From: Mycoplasmatota bacterium
Lineage (GTDB): Bacteria > Bacillota_I > Bacilli_A > Haloplasmatales > Haloplasmataceae
Reading direction: 5' to 3'
DNA: 64,000 nucleotides
Assembly (NCBI GenBank): GCA_018394295.1
Contig: CP074573.1
Location: 3,104,543 to 3,168,542 of the forward strand
Positions 1-8,683 of this stretch are shown piece by piece (positions within the stretch are counted from its first letter, which is position 1; each line of letters starts with the position of its first letter). The position numbers and the translations under genes are program-made. The notes beneath the pieces were generated by a model, which searched no databases, was not told where the DNA came from, and was given only the letters and a program-made list of their open reading frames with translations.

Positions 1-62
1 TAAAGGATATTGAAGTACTGATGACCTTTGTAGGTGGAAAGATGGTCTATAAAAATTGTTAA
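1..62 (+). CDS. Amidohydrolase-like protein, last residues only (partial)
   Basis: The frame beginning at base 3 is open to a TAA at 60-62 and ends IEVLMTFVGGKMVYKNC. This resembles the final beta strand of YtcJ-type metal-dependent amidohydrolases, which often end in a similar 'VLMTIVDGKVVY' stretch. Only about 19 residues are present, so the family call is tentative. A strong terminator follows at once, consistent with this being the true end of a gene. Confidence 0.45.
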   Translation, partial: KDIEVLMTFVGGKMVYKNC

Positions 63-74
63 AATATTATAGTT

Positions 75-108
75 AACTGGATAAATTGTCGATTTATCCA
101 GTTTTTTT
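75..108 (+). terminator. Intrinsic terminator after the upstream gene
   Basis: A 12-bp perfect stem (75-86 with 92-103) around a 5-nt loop is followed by a run of T. It isolates the hydrogenase operon from the upstream gene. Confidence 0.85.
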
Positions 109-164
109 GTGAAAAAAATGGTGAAACTTGAAGAATGTTGTCGGAATATGACGCATGAAAAATT

Positions 165-193
165 TTGAAATTATCTATATATAATGATATAAT
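165..193 (+). promoter_or_regulatory. Promoter of the hydrogenase operon
   Basis: TTGAAA (165-170) and TATAAT (188-193) are separated by 17 bp, a near-consensus sigma-A promoter. A second TATAAT overlaps at 180-185. Transcription would start near 200, leaving a leader of about 75 nt that contains the Rex-like site. Confidence 0.65.
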
Positions 194-227
194 TTATGTA
201 TAACTTGGTTATTTTTTTTGATGTCAT

Positions 228-245
228 TTGTGAAACTTATAACAA
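228..245 (+). promoter_or_regulatory. Rex-like operator in the hydrogenase leader
   Basis: TTGTGAA-ACTT-ATAACAA matches the known Rex pattern TTGTGAA-N4-TTCACAA fully in the left half and at 5 of 7 positions in the right half. Rex is the NADH/NAD+ sensing repressor of fermentative genes in Gram-positive bacteria. The site lies about 30 nt after the predicted start, suited to blocking transcription at high NAD+. Rex itself is not in this window. Confidence 0.4.
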
Positions 246-273
246 AGTTAAATGATTTAAGGGGAGGTTGAAT

Positions 274-774
274 ATGTTAGAAGATTCTAAGAAGTGTAGT
301 TGTTGTGAAGAATCAGATGAACAAAAATATGCGAAGATTGAACAAATAATCGAAGAGTACAAAGACAAAGAAGGGTGTCTCATTCAAATTCTTCATTTTG
401 CTCAAGGGATTTTTGGTTATCTACCGCTAGAACTTCAGGAATTTATCGCACAAAGGCTTAACATACCTTTATCTGAAGTTTCTGGGGTAGTATCATTTTA
501 CTCATTCTTTTCTACCCAACCACGTGGGGAAAATACCATACGTGTTTGTCTTGGGACAGCTTGCTACGTAAGAGGTGGTAAAAAAATCGCTGAAAAACTA
601 GGAGAAATTCTAGATATTAATGTAGGTGACACCACAAAAGATGGTAAGTTTACGCTAGAAGTTATGCGCTGTATTGGGGCTTGTGGATTAGCACCAGCTA
701 TAACGATTAATGACAAGGTTTTTAAACAGGTTAATCCTGATAAATTGCATTCAATCCTTGAGAAGTATTACTAA
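274..774 (+). CDS. hydC: NuoE/HydC-like [2Fe-2S] subunit of NAD(P)-linked hydrogenase
   Basis: A thioredoxin-like [2Fe-2S] protein of about 166 residues, matching the NuoE/HydC family in length. The four cluster cysteines appear as CLGTAC (C-x4-C) and CIGAC (C-x3-C) in the C-terminal half; the N-terminal half is the family's helical part, preceded by a short cysteine-rich extension. In soluble hydrogenase complexes this subunit sits next to the NuoF-type flavoprotein and passes electrons between flavin and Fe-S clusters. The start is ATG 274, 6 nt after GGGGAGG; a TTG at 268 abuts the ribosome binding site and is unlikely. First gene of a three-gene operon, 30 nt before the next. Confidence 0.9.
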   Translation: MLEDSKKCSCCEESDEQKYAKIEQIIEEYKDKEGCLIQILHFAQGIFGYLPLELQEFIAQRLNIPLSEVSGVVSFYSFFSTQPRGENTIRVCLGTACYVRGGKKIAEKLGEILDINVGDTTKDGKFTLEVMRCIGACGLAPAITINDKVFKQVNPDKLHSILEKYY

Positions 775-804
775 GTATGAAACGAAAACTAGAAGGATGT
801 GAAA

Positions 805-3800
805 ATGATGAGTAAGAACTTAATTAAAAGTATGGAAGATTTAGAAAATATTAAAAAGAAATTTCAGGAACAATGTGATAAGTACAAATTCAAAGTATTA
901 GTTTGTGGTGGGGCTGGATGTATCTCTTCAAATTGTTATGATGTGAAAGATGCACTCATTAAAGCGGTTGATGAAAATAATTTAACAAATGATGTATTTA
1001 TTACTGAAACAGGATGTATGGGTACATGTGATATAGGACCGGTAATGCTTGTACAACCAGGAGATATTTTTTATACAAAAGTAGAAGTTTCAGATGTACC
1101 AGAAATTGTTGCTTCCCATTTTATTAATGGAGAGATTAAATTAGATAAAACTTATTATGATTCTGTAGAGGAAAGATATATTCCACATTTATACGATATT
1201 AATTACTTTAAACAACAAGTGAAAATAGCACTTAAAAATTGTGGCACGATTGATTATGCTTCGATTGAAGCATATATCGCAAATGATGGATATATGGCGT
1301 TAGCTAAAGTACTTCAGAATATGTCTAGTGAAGCAGTAGTTGAAGAAATGAAACAATCTGGTTTACGTGGTCGTGGAGGTGGAGGCTTCCCAACTGGTAT
1401 TAAATGGCAAGCAGGATTAAACGCACCTGGTAAGGAAAAATATATTGTTTGTAATGCAGATGAAGGAGACCCTGGTGCTTTTATGGACCGAAGTATTCTT
1501 GAAGGAGACCCTCATTGTGTTATTGAAGGAATGATGATTGGTGGATATGCAATAGGTTCTACAAAAGGATATGTTTATGTAAGAGCGGAGTATCCTTTAG
1601 CTGTTGAGAGATTACAAAATGCGATTATACAAGCAAGAGAAAATGGAATTTTAGGAAAGAATATTTTAGGAAGTGAATTCAATTTTGATCTTGAAATAAG
1701 AATTGGTGCAGGGGCATTTGTTTGTGGAGAAGAAACAGCGCTAATGGCATCAATTGAAGGGCGTCGGGGTGAGCCGAGTCAAAAACCACCTTTTCCTTTT
1801 GAAAAGGGCTTGTTTGAAAAACCGACGATTATTAATAATGTGGAAACATTTGCGAATGTTCCTCTTATCATCCAAAAAGGAAGTAAATGGTTTAAATGTT
1901 TCGGTACTGAAGGTAGTAAAGGGACTAAAGTTTTCGCCTTAGCGGGAGATATCAATAATTCTGGTATTGTTGAAGTACCAATGGGGATTACTTTAGGAGA
2001 TATTTTATATGATATAGGTGGTGGAATACCTAAAAATAAAAAGTTTAAGGCTGCTCAAACAGGTGGACCATCTGGTGGATGTATTACAAAAGAATTTTTA
2101 AATACAAAAGTTGATTATGATAATCTGAAAGAACTTGGAGCAATTATGGGTTCTGGTGGACTCATTAGTATGGATGAAGATACTTGTATGGTTGATATGG
2201 CACGATTCTTTATGGAGTTTGTTCAGGAAGAATCTTGTGGAAAATGTGTGCCGTGTCGAGTAGGAACAAAACGAATGTTAGAAATTTTAGAAAGAATTAC
2301 AAAGGGAGAAGGAAAAGAGGGAGACATTGAACTATTAATAGAGCTTGGTGAGACGATTAAAGAGACAGCAATATGTGGTTTAGGTCAAACAGCTCCTAAT
2401 CCTGTGTTGAGTACAATTAAGTATTTCAGACAAGAATATGAGGATCATATTAAATACAAGTATTGTGAAGCAGGCGTATGTAGTGATTTATTCTTATCAC
2501 CATGTCAAAACGCATGTCCAGCTGATATAAATGTACCAGGATATATTGCGCTTATTGCTGAAGGTAGAATTAGAGATGCCTATAATCTCATTAGAAAAGA
2601 AAATCCATTCCCAGCGGTATGTGGTCGAGTTTGTACCCATCCATGTGAAAGTAAATGTAGAAGATCTCAATTAGATGAGTCTATCGCGATATCAGATTTA
2701 AAACGTTATATTGCGGATGAGGTGTTAAAAGATGATACACCTTATATGGATTTAGTTTTCCCTAAAAAGGGTAAATCAGTTGGTATTATAGGAGCAGGAC
2801 CATCAGGTTTAACTTGTGGTTATTATTTAGCTCGATTAGGTTATGATGTAGAAGTTTATGAACAGCAACCGGTTGCTGGTGGGGTACTAGCCTTTGGTAT
2901 TCCGGAATATAGATTACCGAAAGAAATACTTCAAAAAGAAATTAAATTAATAGAACAAGTTGGTGTAAATATTAATTTAAATGTTGAAGTTGGTAAGGAT
3001 ATTACTTTTGATGAATTAAAAGCTAAGCATGATGCAGTTTATATAGCAACAGGAACACAGTTCTCAAGAAAAATTGGTATTCCTGGTGAAGAATTAAAAG
3101 GAGTCTATCATGGATTAGATTTCTTAAAAGATGTTCATTTAGATAAGTGTAAACAAGTAGAGGGAAGAGTTGTTGTTATTGGTGGTGGAAATACAGCGAT
3201 TGATGCAGCGAGAGTAGCCGTTCGTAAAGGTGCTAGTGAAGTTGTTATTTTATACCGTAGAACAATAGGTGACATGCCTGCAGATGAAAGAGAAGTAATA
3301 GATGCACAAGAAGAAAATATTAAAATTATTGAATTAGTATCCCCAGTAAAAATTCATGGAACCAATAAAGTTCAAGAAATTGAATGTTTGAAGATGGAAT
3401 TAGGTGAATTTGATTCTGGTGGAAGACGTAAACCAGTACCTGTTAAGGGAACTGAATTTAGAATTAAGGCGGATATGATTATTCCTGCAGTAAGTCAATA
3501 CTCAGATTTACCATTTATTAAAAAAGATGAAGTAGAAGTAACAAAATGGGGTACTTTTGTCACTGATAAAGACACTTTAATGACACGTTTAGAAGGTGTA
3601 TTTGCAGGTGGAGATGTTGCTAGAGGTTCAGATACTGTCATTACAGCAATCGCTGATGGTAAAAAATGTGCCCGTTCAATTGATGTATTCTTAGGTGGTA
3701 AAGGCGTATTAAATACAGGTGAAGAAATTGAGATTCCAAAAGGATCAGATGAGGGAGAAATTGTTGAACATGAAAGATTCCCAATGAAGTTTCTTGACCC

Positions 3801-3903
3801 TAAAGATAGAACATCAAATTTCAAAGAAGTTACCATTGGTTTCCATAAACTAAATGCGATAGCTGAGTCAATGAGATGTTTAAGATGTGATAGGAGGAGA
3901 TAA
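805..3903 (+). CDS. hydB: NuoF/HydB-like flavoprotein fused to a GltD-like NAD(P)H:FAD module
   Basis: A protein of about 1032 residues. The N-terminus is a [2Fe-2S] thioredoxin-like domain (CGGAGC and GCMGTC motifs, about 30-115). A NuoF FMN/NADH domain follows (GLRGRGGGGFPTG and NADEGDPGAF), then the NuoF [4Fe-4S] motif ESCGKCVPC near 475. The C-terminal half (about 565 onward) is GltD-like: CQNACPADINVPGY and CGRVCTHPCESKC [4Fe-4S] motifs, FAD fold GAGPSGLTCG, nucleotide fold GGGNTAIDAARVA, ending MRCLRCDRRR. Usual HydB proteins end instead in a two-cluster ferredoxin domain. The fusion suggests two nucleotide-binding flavin sites, for instance NADH and NADPH, feeding one hydrogenase. Start ATG 805 lies 7 nt after AGAAGGA; GTG 799 is too close to it. 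Confidence 0.9.
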   Translation: MMSKNLIKSMEDLENIKKKFQEQCDKYKFKVLVCGGAGCISSNCYDVKDALIKAVDENNLTNDVFITETGCMGTCDIGPVMLVQPGDIFYTKVEVSDVPEIVASHFINGEIKLDKTYYDSVEERYIPHLYDINYFKQQVKIALKNCGTIDYASIEAYIANDGYMALAKVLQNMSSEAVVEEMKQSGLRGRGGGGFPTGIKWQAGLNAPGKEKYIVCNADEGDPGAFMDRSILEGDPHCVIEGMMIGGYAIGSTKGYVYVRAEYPLAVERLQNAIIQARENGILGKNILGSEFNFDLEIRIGAGAFVCGEETALMASIEGRRGEPSQKPPFPFEKGLFEKPTIINNVETFANVPLIIQKGSKWFKCFGTEGSKGTKVFALAGDINNSGIVEVPMGITLGDILYDIGGGIPKNKKFKAAQTGGPSGGCITKEFLNTKVDYDNLKELGAIMGSGGLISMDEDTCMVDMARFFMEFVQEESCGKCVPCRVGTKRMLEILERITKGEGKEGDIELLIELGETIKETAICGLGQTAPNPVLSTIKYFRQEYEDHIKYKYCEAGVCSDLFLSPCQNACPADINVPGYIALIAEGRIRDAYNLIRKENPFPAVCGRVCTHPCESKCRRSQLDESIAISDLKRYIADEVLKDDTPYMDLVFPKKGKSVGIIGAGPSGLTCGYYLARLGYDVEVYEQQPVAGGVLAFGIPEYRLPKEILQKEIKLIEQVGVNINLNVEVGKDITFDELKAKHDAVYIATGTQFSRKIGIPGEELKGVYHGLDFLKDVHLDKCKQVEGRVVVIGGGNTAIDAARVAVRKGASEVVILYRRTIGDMPADEREVIDAQEENIKIIELVSPVKIHGTNKVQEIECLKMELGEFDSGGRRKPVPVKGTEFRIKADMIIPAVSQYSDLPFIKKDEVEVTKWGTFVTDKDTLMTRLEGVFAGGDVARGSDTVITAIADGKKCARSIDVFLGGKGVLNTGEEIEIPKGSDEGEIVEHERFPMKFLDPKDRTSNFKEVTIGFHKLNAIAESMRCLRCDRRR

Positions 3904-3905
3904 AA

Positions 3906-5696
3906 TTGATTAACCTAACAATAAATAATAAAAAGGTTAAGGCAAAAGAAGGGATGACCATATTAGAGGCTGCCAAATATAACAATATTTTAATTCCTCA
4001 TTTATGCTATCTTGAGGGGGTTCATCAGATTGGTTCTTGTCGAATATGTGTTGTTGAAGTAGAAGGAGCTAAGACACTTCAAGCATCTTGTATGGTTGAA
4101 GCTAAAGAAGGTATGGTTATTAAAACAAATTCTAAAAAAGTAAGAGATACCAGAAAAGTATTATATGAATTAATGTTATCGGACCATCCTAAAGATTGTC
4201 TTAATTGTTCACGTAATCAAGAATGTGAACTTCAAAAATTAGGAGAGTTGTTACAGGTAGATAATGATCGTTTTGAAGGTGAAAGTTCTAAATCATTTAT
4301 TGATGATTCTTCACCATCAATTGTAAGAGATACAGCGAAATGTATTTTATGTAGACGGTGTGTAACAGTATGTAATGAGATTCAAGGTGTTGGCATTATG
4401 AATGCACAAAACAGAGGATTTAAAACAATTATTGGACCTCCAGAAGAGTTACCGATTAACTCTGTTAACTGTAGTAATTGTGGACAATGTATCGTTGTTT
4501 GTCCAGTTGGTGCATTGTATGAAAAAGATTCAATAGATAATGTATGGGAAGCACTATATGATGATAATAAACGTGTTATGATTCAAACAGCACCAGCGAT
4601 TAGGGCAGCACTTGGTGAGGAATTTGATTATGAACCAGGAACGCTTGTAACTGGTAAAATGGTGTCTGCTTTAAGAGGAATTGGATTTGATGATGTGTTT
4701 GATACAAACTTTGCAGCTGACTTAACCATTATGGAAGAAGGAACAGAATTTTTATCACGCGTTACGAATGCACTTAAAAATGAGGATGCAACACTTCCAA
4801 TGATTACAAGTTGTAGTCCAGGTTGGATTAAGTATGTTGAGCATGCTTTCCCAGAACAATTAGGACATCTTTCTACTTGTAAATCACCACATATGATGTT
4901 AGGTGCGCTAGCTAAATCATTCTATGCAGAAAAGATTGGTGTAGATCCAAAAGATATTTATGTTGTTTCTGTAATGCCATGTACTGCGAAGAAATTTGAA
5001 ATTACACGTCCTGAAATGAATTCAACAGGTTATCCTGATGTTGATGCTGTATTAACTACAAGAGAATTGGCAAAAATGATTAAAGATGCTGGACTAGATT
5101 TTAGATCTTTAGAGGATAGTGAATTTGATAATCCACTAGGTTTATCAACAGGAGCAGCGGATATATTCGCAACTACTGGTGGTGTTATGGAAGCAGCACT
5201 TAGAACAGTATATGAACTAGTGACAGGAAGAGAATTACCATTTAAAAATCTTCATGTTACCCCAATTGTTGGATTTGATCAAATTAAAGTAGCTGATGTA
5301 CTTATTGAAGATGCACTTCCTGAATATGATTTCTTAAATGGTGTAACGGTTAAAGTGGCTGTTACAAGTGGATTAGAAGGCGCTAAGAAATTAATGGAAG
5401 AAATCGCTAATGGTACTTCTCCATATCATTTTATTGAAGTAATGGGTTGTCCTGGTGGCTGTATTAGTGGTGGTGGTCAACCACGTCCAACTAATGATTA
5501 TGTTCGTGAGAAACGTTTAGCAGCGATTTATAAAGAGGATGAAGGAAAAACGATTAGAAAATCACATGAAAATCCATTTATTAAGAAAATTTATGAGGCA
5601 TTTTTAGATCATCCTTTAGGACATAATTCACATAAATATTTACATACTCATTACACAAAACGTGGTATATTTAATGAGCATATAAATAAAAAATAA
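3906..5696 (+). CDS. hydA: [FeFe]-hydrogenase catalytic subunit
   Basis: A 596-residue [FeFe]-hydrogenase that reduces protons to H2 in the cytoplasm. Domain order: N-terminal [2Fe-2S] ferredoxin (CYLEGVHQIGSCRIC), His-Cys cluster (HPKDCLNCSRNQEC), two [4Fe-4S] motifs (CILCRRCVTVC, CSNCGQCIVVCPVG), then the H-cluster domain with TSCSPGW, MPCTAKKFE and EVMGCPGGCISGGGQP. The C-terminal tail (HPLGHNSHKYLHTHY) is the small-subunit segment. All cluster ligands are present, so it should be active. TTG 3906 is the start: AGGAGG lies 7 nt upstream and the upstream stop ends at 3903. No HydEFG maturases are in the window. Together with the two preceding genes it should reoxidise NAD(P)H during fermentation. 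Confidence 0.96.
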   Translation: MINLTINNKKVKAKEGMTILEAAKYNNILIPHLCYLEGVHQIGSCRICVVEVEGAKTLQASCMVEAKEGMVIKTNSKKVRDTRKVLYELMLSDHPKDCLNCSRNQECELQKLGELLQVDNDRFEGESSKSFIDDSSPSIVRDTAKCILCRRCVTVCNEIQGVGIMNAQNRGFKTIIGPPEELPINSVNCSNCGQCIVVCPVGALYEKDSIDNVWEALYDDNKRVMIQTAPAIRAALGEEFDYEPGTLVTGKMVSALRGIGFDDVFDTNFAADLTIMEEGTEFLSRVTNALKNEDATLPMITSCSPGWIKYVEHAFPEQLGHLSTCKSPHMMLGALAKSFYAEKIGVDPKDIYVVSVMPCTAKKFEITRPEMNSTGYPDVDAVLTTRELAKMIKDAGLDFRSLEDSEFDNPLGLSTGAADIFATTGGVMEAALRTVYELVTGRELPFKNLHVTPIVGFDQIKVADVLIEDALPEYDFLNGVTVKVAVTSGLEGAKKLMEEIANGTSPYHFIEVMGCPGGCISGGGQPRPTNDYVREKRLAAIYKEDEGKTIRKSHENPFIKKIYEAFLDHPLGHNSHKYLHTHYTKRGIFNEHINKK

Positions 5697-5710
5697 AAAG
5701 ACAATTAATA

Positions 5711-5748
5711 AAAAATGCATTAAAGCATTGCTTTGATGCATTTTTTTT
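5711..5748 (+). terminator. Terminator of the hydrogenase operon
   Basis: A 14-bp stem (5714-5727 with 5729-5742, one G-T pair) is followed by eight T. Confidence 0.85.
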
Positions 5749-5847
5749 CATTCAAAGAAGAATGAAAAAAAGATAAATAATTTTTATTAATTAAGAGTTG
5801 TGGATAAAATTACTAAAACAATTGTTTGCTTTTTTATACAAAAGGAG

Positions 5848-5900
5848 TTGTTTTTTCATGAAAATATGCATATAATAAAAATAAAGCAAACATATGTTTG
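5848..5900 (+). promoter_or_regulatory. LexA-controlled promoter of the Y-family polymerase
   Basis: TTGTTT (5848-5853), 17 bp, TATAAT (5871-5876), then the perfect palindrome CAAACATATGTTTG (5887-5900). The Gram-positive LexA/DinR box is CGAAC-N4-GTTCG; this matches at all but the second and (Y-tolerant) thirteenth bases. It covers the expected transcription start, so LexA would block initiation and DNA damage would induce the gene. Another palindrome, AAACAATTGTTT, lies at 5816-5827. Confidence 0.7.
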
Positions 5901-5914
5901 AGATGAGTGATAAG

Positions 5915-7192
5915 ATGTTAGAATATCCAAACAATCGAAATATTATGTGCATTGACTTACGTGGGTTTTATGCTAGTTGTGAATGTGTGATGCGTGGACT
6001 TGATCCAATGACGGATAAATTAGCTGTTGTTGGTAATTTAGAGCGTCAAGGAAGTATTGTTTTGGCGATTTCTCCAGGTCTTAAGAAACTAGGATATAAA
6101 AATAGGTGCAGGTTTTACGAGTTACCTAAGGATCAAGGAATTATTATGGCACCAGCACGTATGAAAGCTTATTTAGAGTTTTCACAAAAAATAATTGAAA
6201 TATTTCTAAAATATGTTCCTAGAGAGGATTTGCATATTTATTCAATTGATGAAAGTTTTTTAGATGTCACAGATACAATGCATTTATTTACTAATGAAAT
6301 TAAAGAAATGGCAAGAATTATAATGGCAGATATATTTGATGAAACAGGATTAAAATCTGCTTGTGGGATAGGACCAAATATGTTACTAGCGAAATTATCA
6401 CTTGATTTAGAAGCAAAAAAAAATCCGGACGGAATTGCTTATTGGCTTTATGAAGATGTGGAAAGAAAATTATGGCCAGTTACTCCGCTTTCAGAAATGT
6501 GGGGGATTGGAAGAAATTTAGAAAAGACATTAAATTTAATGGGAATGTATAAAGTAGGTGATATTGCTAAGTATGATGTTAATAAATTGAGTAGAAAATT
6601 AGGGATTATTGGAGAAGAGCTATATTATCATAGTCATGGAATTGATAGAAGTTTAATAAGAAGTCCTCATCATATTCATGATCATAATTATGGAATTGGG
6701 CAAACGTTATTTGAAGATTATTATGAAAATATACGAATTGTAATGTTAGAACAATGTGAAGAGTTAGGCATGCGAATACGTTTGAGAAAGAGGATGGGGA
6801 AAACCATCCATTTAAGTATTGGTTATTCAAAAGATGTGGGTGGTGGTGGATTTTCTCGCCAAATGACACTTGATGAACCAACCAATATTACACATGAAAT
6901 TTATGAGGCATGTGAGTATTTATTTAATAAATTTTATGATGGTAGACCGATTCGAACGATAGCGATTAGTATTGGTAAGTTAAGTGAGGATAGACCAATT
7001 CAATTAGGTCTATTTGAAGATAGAGCACGTCAACAAAGGTTAGCATATGTGATGGATGAAATACGAAATAAGTTTGGTAAAAAAAGTATTTTACGCGGTG
7101 TATCTTATCTAGATAAAGCAACTTCTATTAGAAGAAGTAAATTAATTGGCGGTCATTATGCTGAACTTAAATATCATAAGAAGGAGGAGTGA
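5915..7192 (+). CDS. Y-family translesion DNA polymerase, UvrX/YqjW type
   Basis: About 425 residues of a DinB/UmuC-superfamily polymerase. Catalytic motifs: IMCIDLRGFYASCE (metal-binding Asp and the aromatic steric gate region) and YSIDESFLDV (second Asp-Glu pair). A helix-hairpin-helix follows (WGIGRNLEKTLNLMG) and then the little-finger domain. The closest class is the UvrX/YqjW group of Firmicutes, which works with a YolD partner; a yolD-like gene is 4 nt downstream. It should copy damaged DNA under SOS control, given the LexA box. Start is uncertain: ATG 5915 has GTGAT placed correctly upstream, while ATG 5894 lies inside the LexA box without a ribosome binding site, and 5903 is also possible. 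Confidence 0.9.
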   Translation: MLEYPNNRNIMCIDLRGFYASCECVMRGLDPMTDKLAVVGNLERQGSIVLAISPGLKKLGYKNRCRFYELPKDQGIIMAPARMKAYLEFSQKIIEIFLKYVPREDLHIYSIDESFLDVTDTMHLFTNEIKEMARIIMADIFDETGLKSACGIGPNMLLAKLSLDLEAKKNPDGIAYWLYEDVERKLWPVTPLSEMWGIGRNLEKTLNLMGMYKVGDIAKYDVNKLSRKLGIIGEELYYHSHGIDRSLIRSPHHIHDHNYGIGQTLFEDYYENIRIVMLEQCEELGMRIRLRKRMGKTIHLSIGYSKDVGGGGFSRQMTLDEPTNITHEIYEACEYLFNKFYDGRPIRTIAISIGKLSEDRPIQLGLFEDRARQQRLAYVMDEIRNKFGKKSILRGVSYLDKATSIRRSKLIGGHYAELKYHKKEE

Positions 7193-7196
7193 GACA

Positions 7197-7523
7197 ATGA
7201 AACAAAGAGGAATGGTTAAATGGCAACCTTTTGCATCATTGCCTGAACAAGCAGAATATATTAATAAATTAATTTATGAGATGAATAAGGTTCCACGACC
7301 TATTTTAAGTGATGATCAATTAGATGAGTTAAATGAACGATTATATAGATACTTTGAAAACAAAGAAATGGTTAGTCTTCATTATTATCATGATGGTTAT
7401 ATATATTTAGTTGAAGGTATAATTGATAAAATTGATATTATTAAAAAAACGATTATCATCGATAATAATCATAAAAAAGATAAATTTAGTATCGCTAGTA
7501 TTGTCAATATTGAATTAATTTAA
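7197..7523 (+). CDS. YolD-like protein, partner of the Y-family polymerase
   Basis: A 108-residue protein with the YolD-like opening RGMVKWQPFASLPEQ and the typical closing beta strands. YolD-like proteins are encoded next to UvrX-type polymerases in Firmicutes and have been likened to UmuD; their exact biochemical role is not settled. ATG 7197 has AAGGAGGAG 7 nt upstream, overlapping the end of the polymerase gene, so the two are translated from one message. An in-frame start further upstream lies inside the polymerase gene and lacks a ribosome binding site. Confidence 0.85.
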   Translation: MKQRGMVKWQPFASLPEQAEYINKLIYEMNKVPRPILSDDQLDELNERLYRYFENKEMVSLHYYHDGYIYLVEGIIDKIDIIKKTIIIDNNHKKDKFSIASIVNIELI

Positions 7524-7595
7524 GAAGTATATTCTGAGTATATAATGGGAAAATATGATATAGAATTATTAAAACCTTATATGAGGAGGTAAATA

Positions 7596-8537
7596 ATGAA
7601 ATATCGAAAAGTAGTGTTAGTTGGGACAGGATTTGTTGGGATGAGTTATGCTTTTGCTTTATTAAATCAAGGTGTTTGTGATGAGCTAGTTCTAATTGAT
7701 ATAAATAAGAAAAAAGCTGAAGGTGAAGCGATGGATTTAAATCATGGTCTCGCTTTTGCACCTAAAGATATGAAAATATATGCTGGAGATTATAGTGATT
7801 GTAAAGATGCAGATATTATTGTTATTACTGCAGGGGCAGCACAATTAGAAGGAGAAACACGTCTGGATTTGTTGAATAAAAACTCGAAAATTATTAAAGG
7901 AATAGTCGAAAGGATAAAGGAAAGTAGGTTTGACGGAATATTACTAATTGCGACAAATCCTGTGGATATCCTAACCTATGTCGCATTAAAGCATTCTAAC
8001 TTAAGTAGTCGACAAGTTTTTGGGTCTGGAACGTCACTTGACTCAGCAAGACTACGTTATCTCTTGTCGGATTATCTCAAAATACATAGTAAAAATATTC
8101 ATGCCTATATTGTTGGGGAGCATGGGGATAGCGAATTTCCACTATGGAGTAATGCGAATGTAGGAGTAAAGCCACTTCTGGATGTAGTGAGTGAAGATAA
8201 AACGTATAATTTTGACGATTTAGAGAAGATTTATGTCGATGTACGCGATGCCGCATATAAAATCATAAAACGGAAAAAATCGACATATTACGGAATTGGA
8301 ATGAGTCTTTGTCATATTACGAAAGCTATCTTCAATAATTCTAATAGTATTATTCCGGTGAGTGCTTTTGTCGAAAATTATTATGGTGTCGACAAATTAT
8401 ACATTGGTCTACCAGCTATTATAAATCGACAAGGGATACGTGAAGTGATAAAAATTCATATGAGTAAAGCAGATCAAGATAGATTGATAAACAGTGCAAA
8501 TATATTACAAGATTTAATTAATAAAATGGGTATCTAG
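7596..8537 (+). CDS. ldh: L-lactate dehydrogenase
   Basis: 313 residues, the usual length. It reduces pyruvate to L-lactate with NADH in the cytoplasm. Visible motifs: the NAD-binding GTGFVGMSYAFAL, ITAGAAQ, the NPVDILTY strand, the specificity-helix region SGTSLDSARLRYLL and the active-site VGEHGDSEFPLWS containing the catalytic His. GAGGAGG lies 7 nt before ATG 7596. It has its own terminator downstream. No Rex-like site is evident in the 70-nt leader, unlike the hydrogenase operon. It would compete with the hydrogenase for reducing power. Confidence 0.95.
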   Translation: MKYRKVVLVGTGFVGMSYAFALLNQGVCDELVLIDINKKKAEGEAMDLNHGLAFAPKDMKIYAGDYSDCKDADIIVITAGAAQLEGETRLDLLNKNSKIIKGIVERIKESRFDGILLIATNPVDILTYVALKHSNLSSRQVFGSGTSLDSARLRYLLSDYLKIHSKNIHAYIVGEHGDSEFPLWSNANVGVKPLLDVVSEDKTYNFDDLEKIYVDVRDAAYKIIKRKKSTYYGIGMSLCHITKAIFNNSNSIIPVSAFVENYYGVDKLYIGLPAIINRQGIREVIKIHMSKADQDRLINSANILQDLINKMGI

Positions 8538-8605
8538 ACCATTTTTACTAAAGTAATCGTTATATCTTAACGATGTATAATCAAAAATTAAATTATTTAT
8601 TCTAC

Positions 8606-8633
8606 AAGAAGCTATTTATTGCTTCTTTTTTTT
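8606..8633 (+). terminator. Terminator after ldh
   Basis: AAGAAGC (8606-8612) pairs with GCTTCTT (8621-8627) and is followed by T residues. A weaker 7-bp hairpin (ATCGTTA/TAACGAT) lies near 8555-8575. Confidence 0.75.
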
Positions 8634-8683
8634 ATAACTATAATGTGATAAAATATACTTATGCCTAAAGTGAGGTGATATGT

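Noticed and set aside
3495-3836. Minus-strand open frame within the NuoF-GltD gene
   Set aside because: It is antisense to a clearly coding region with all the flavin motifs and has no ribosome binding site.
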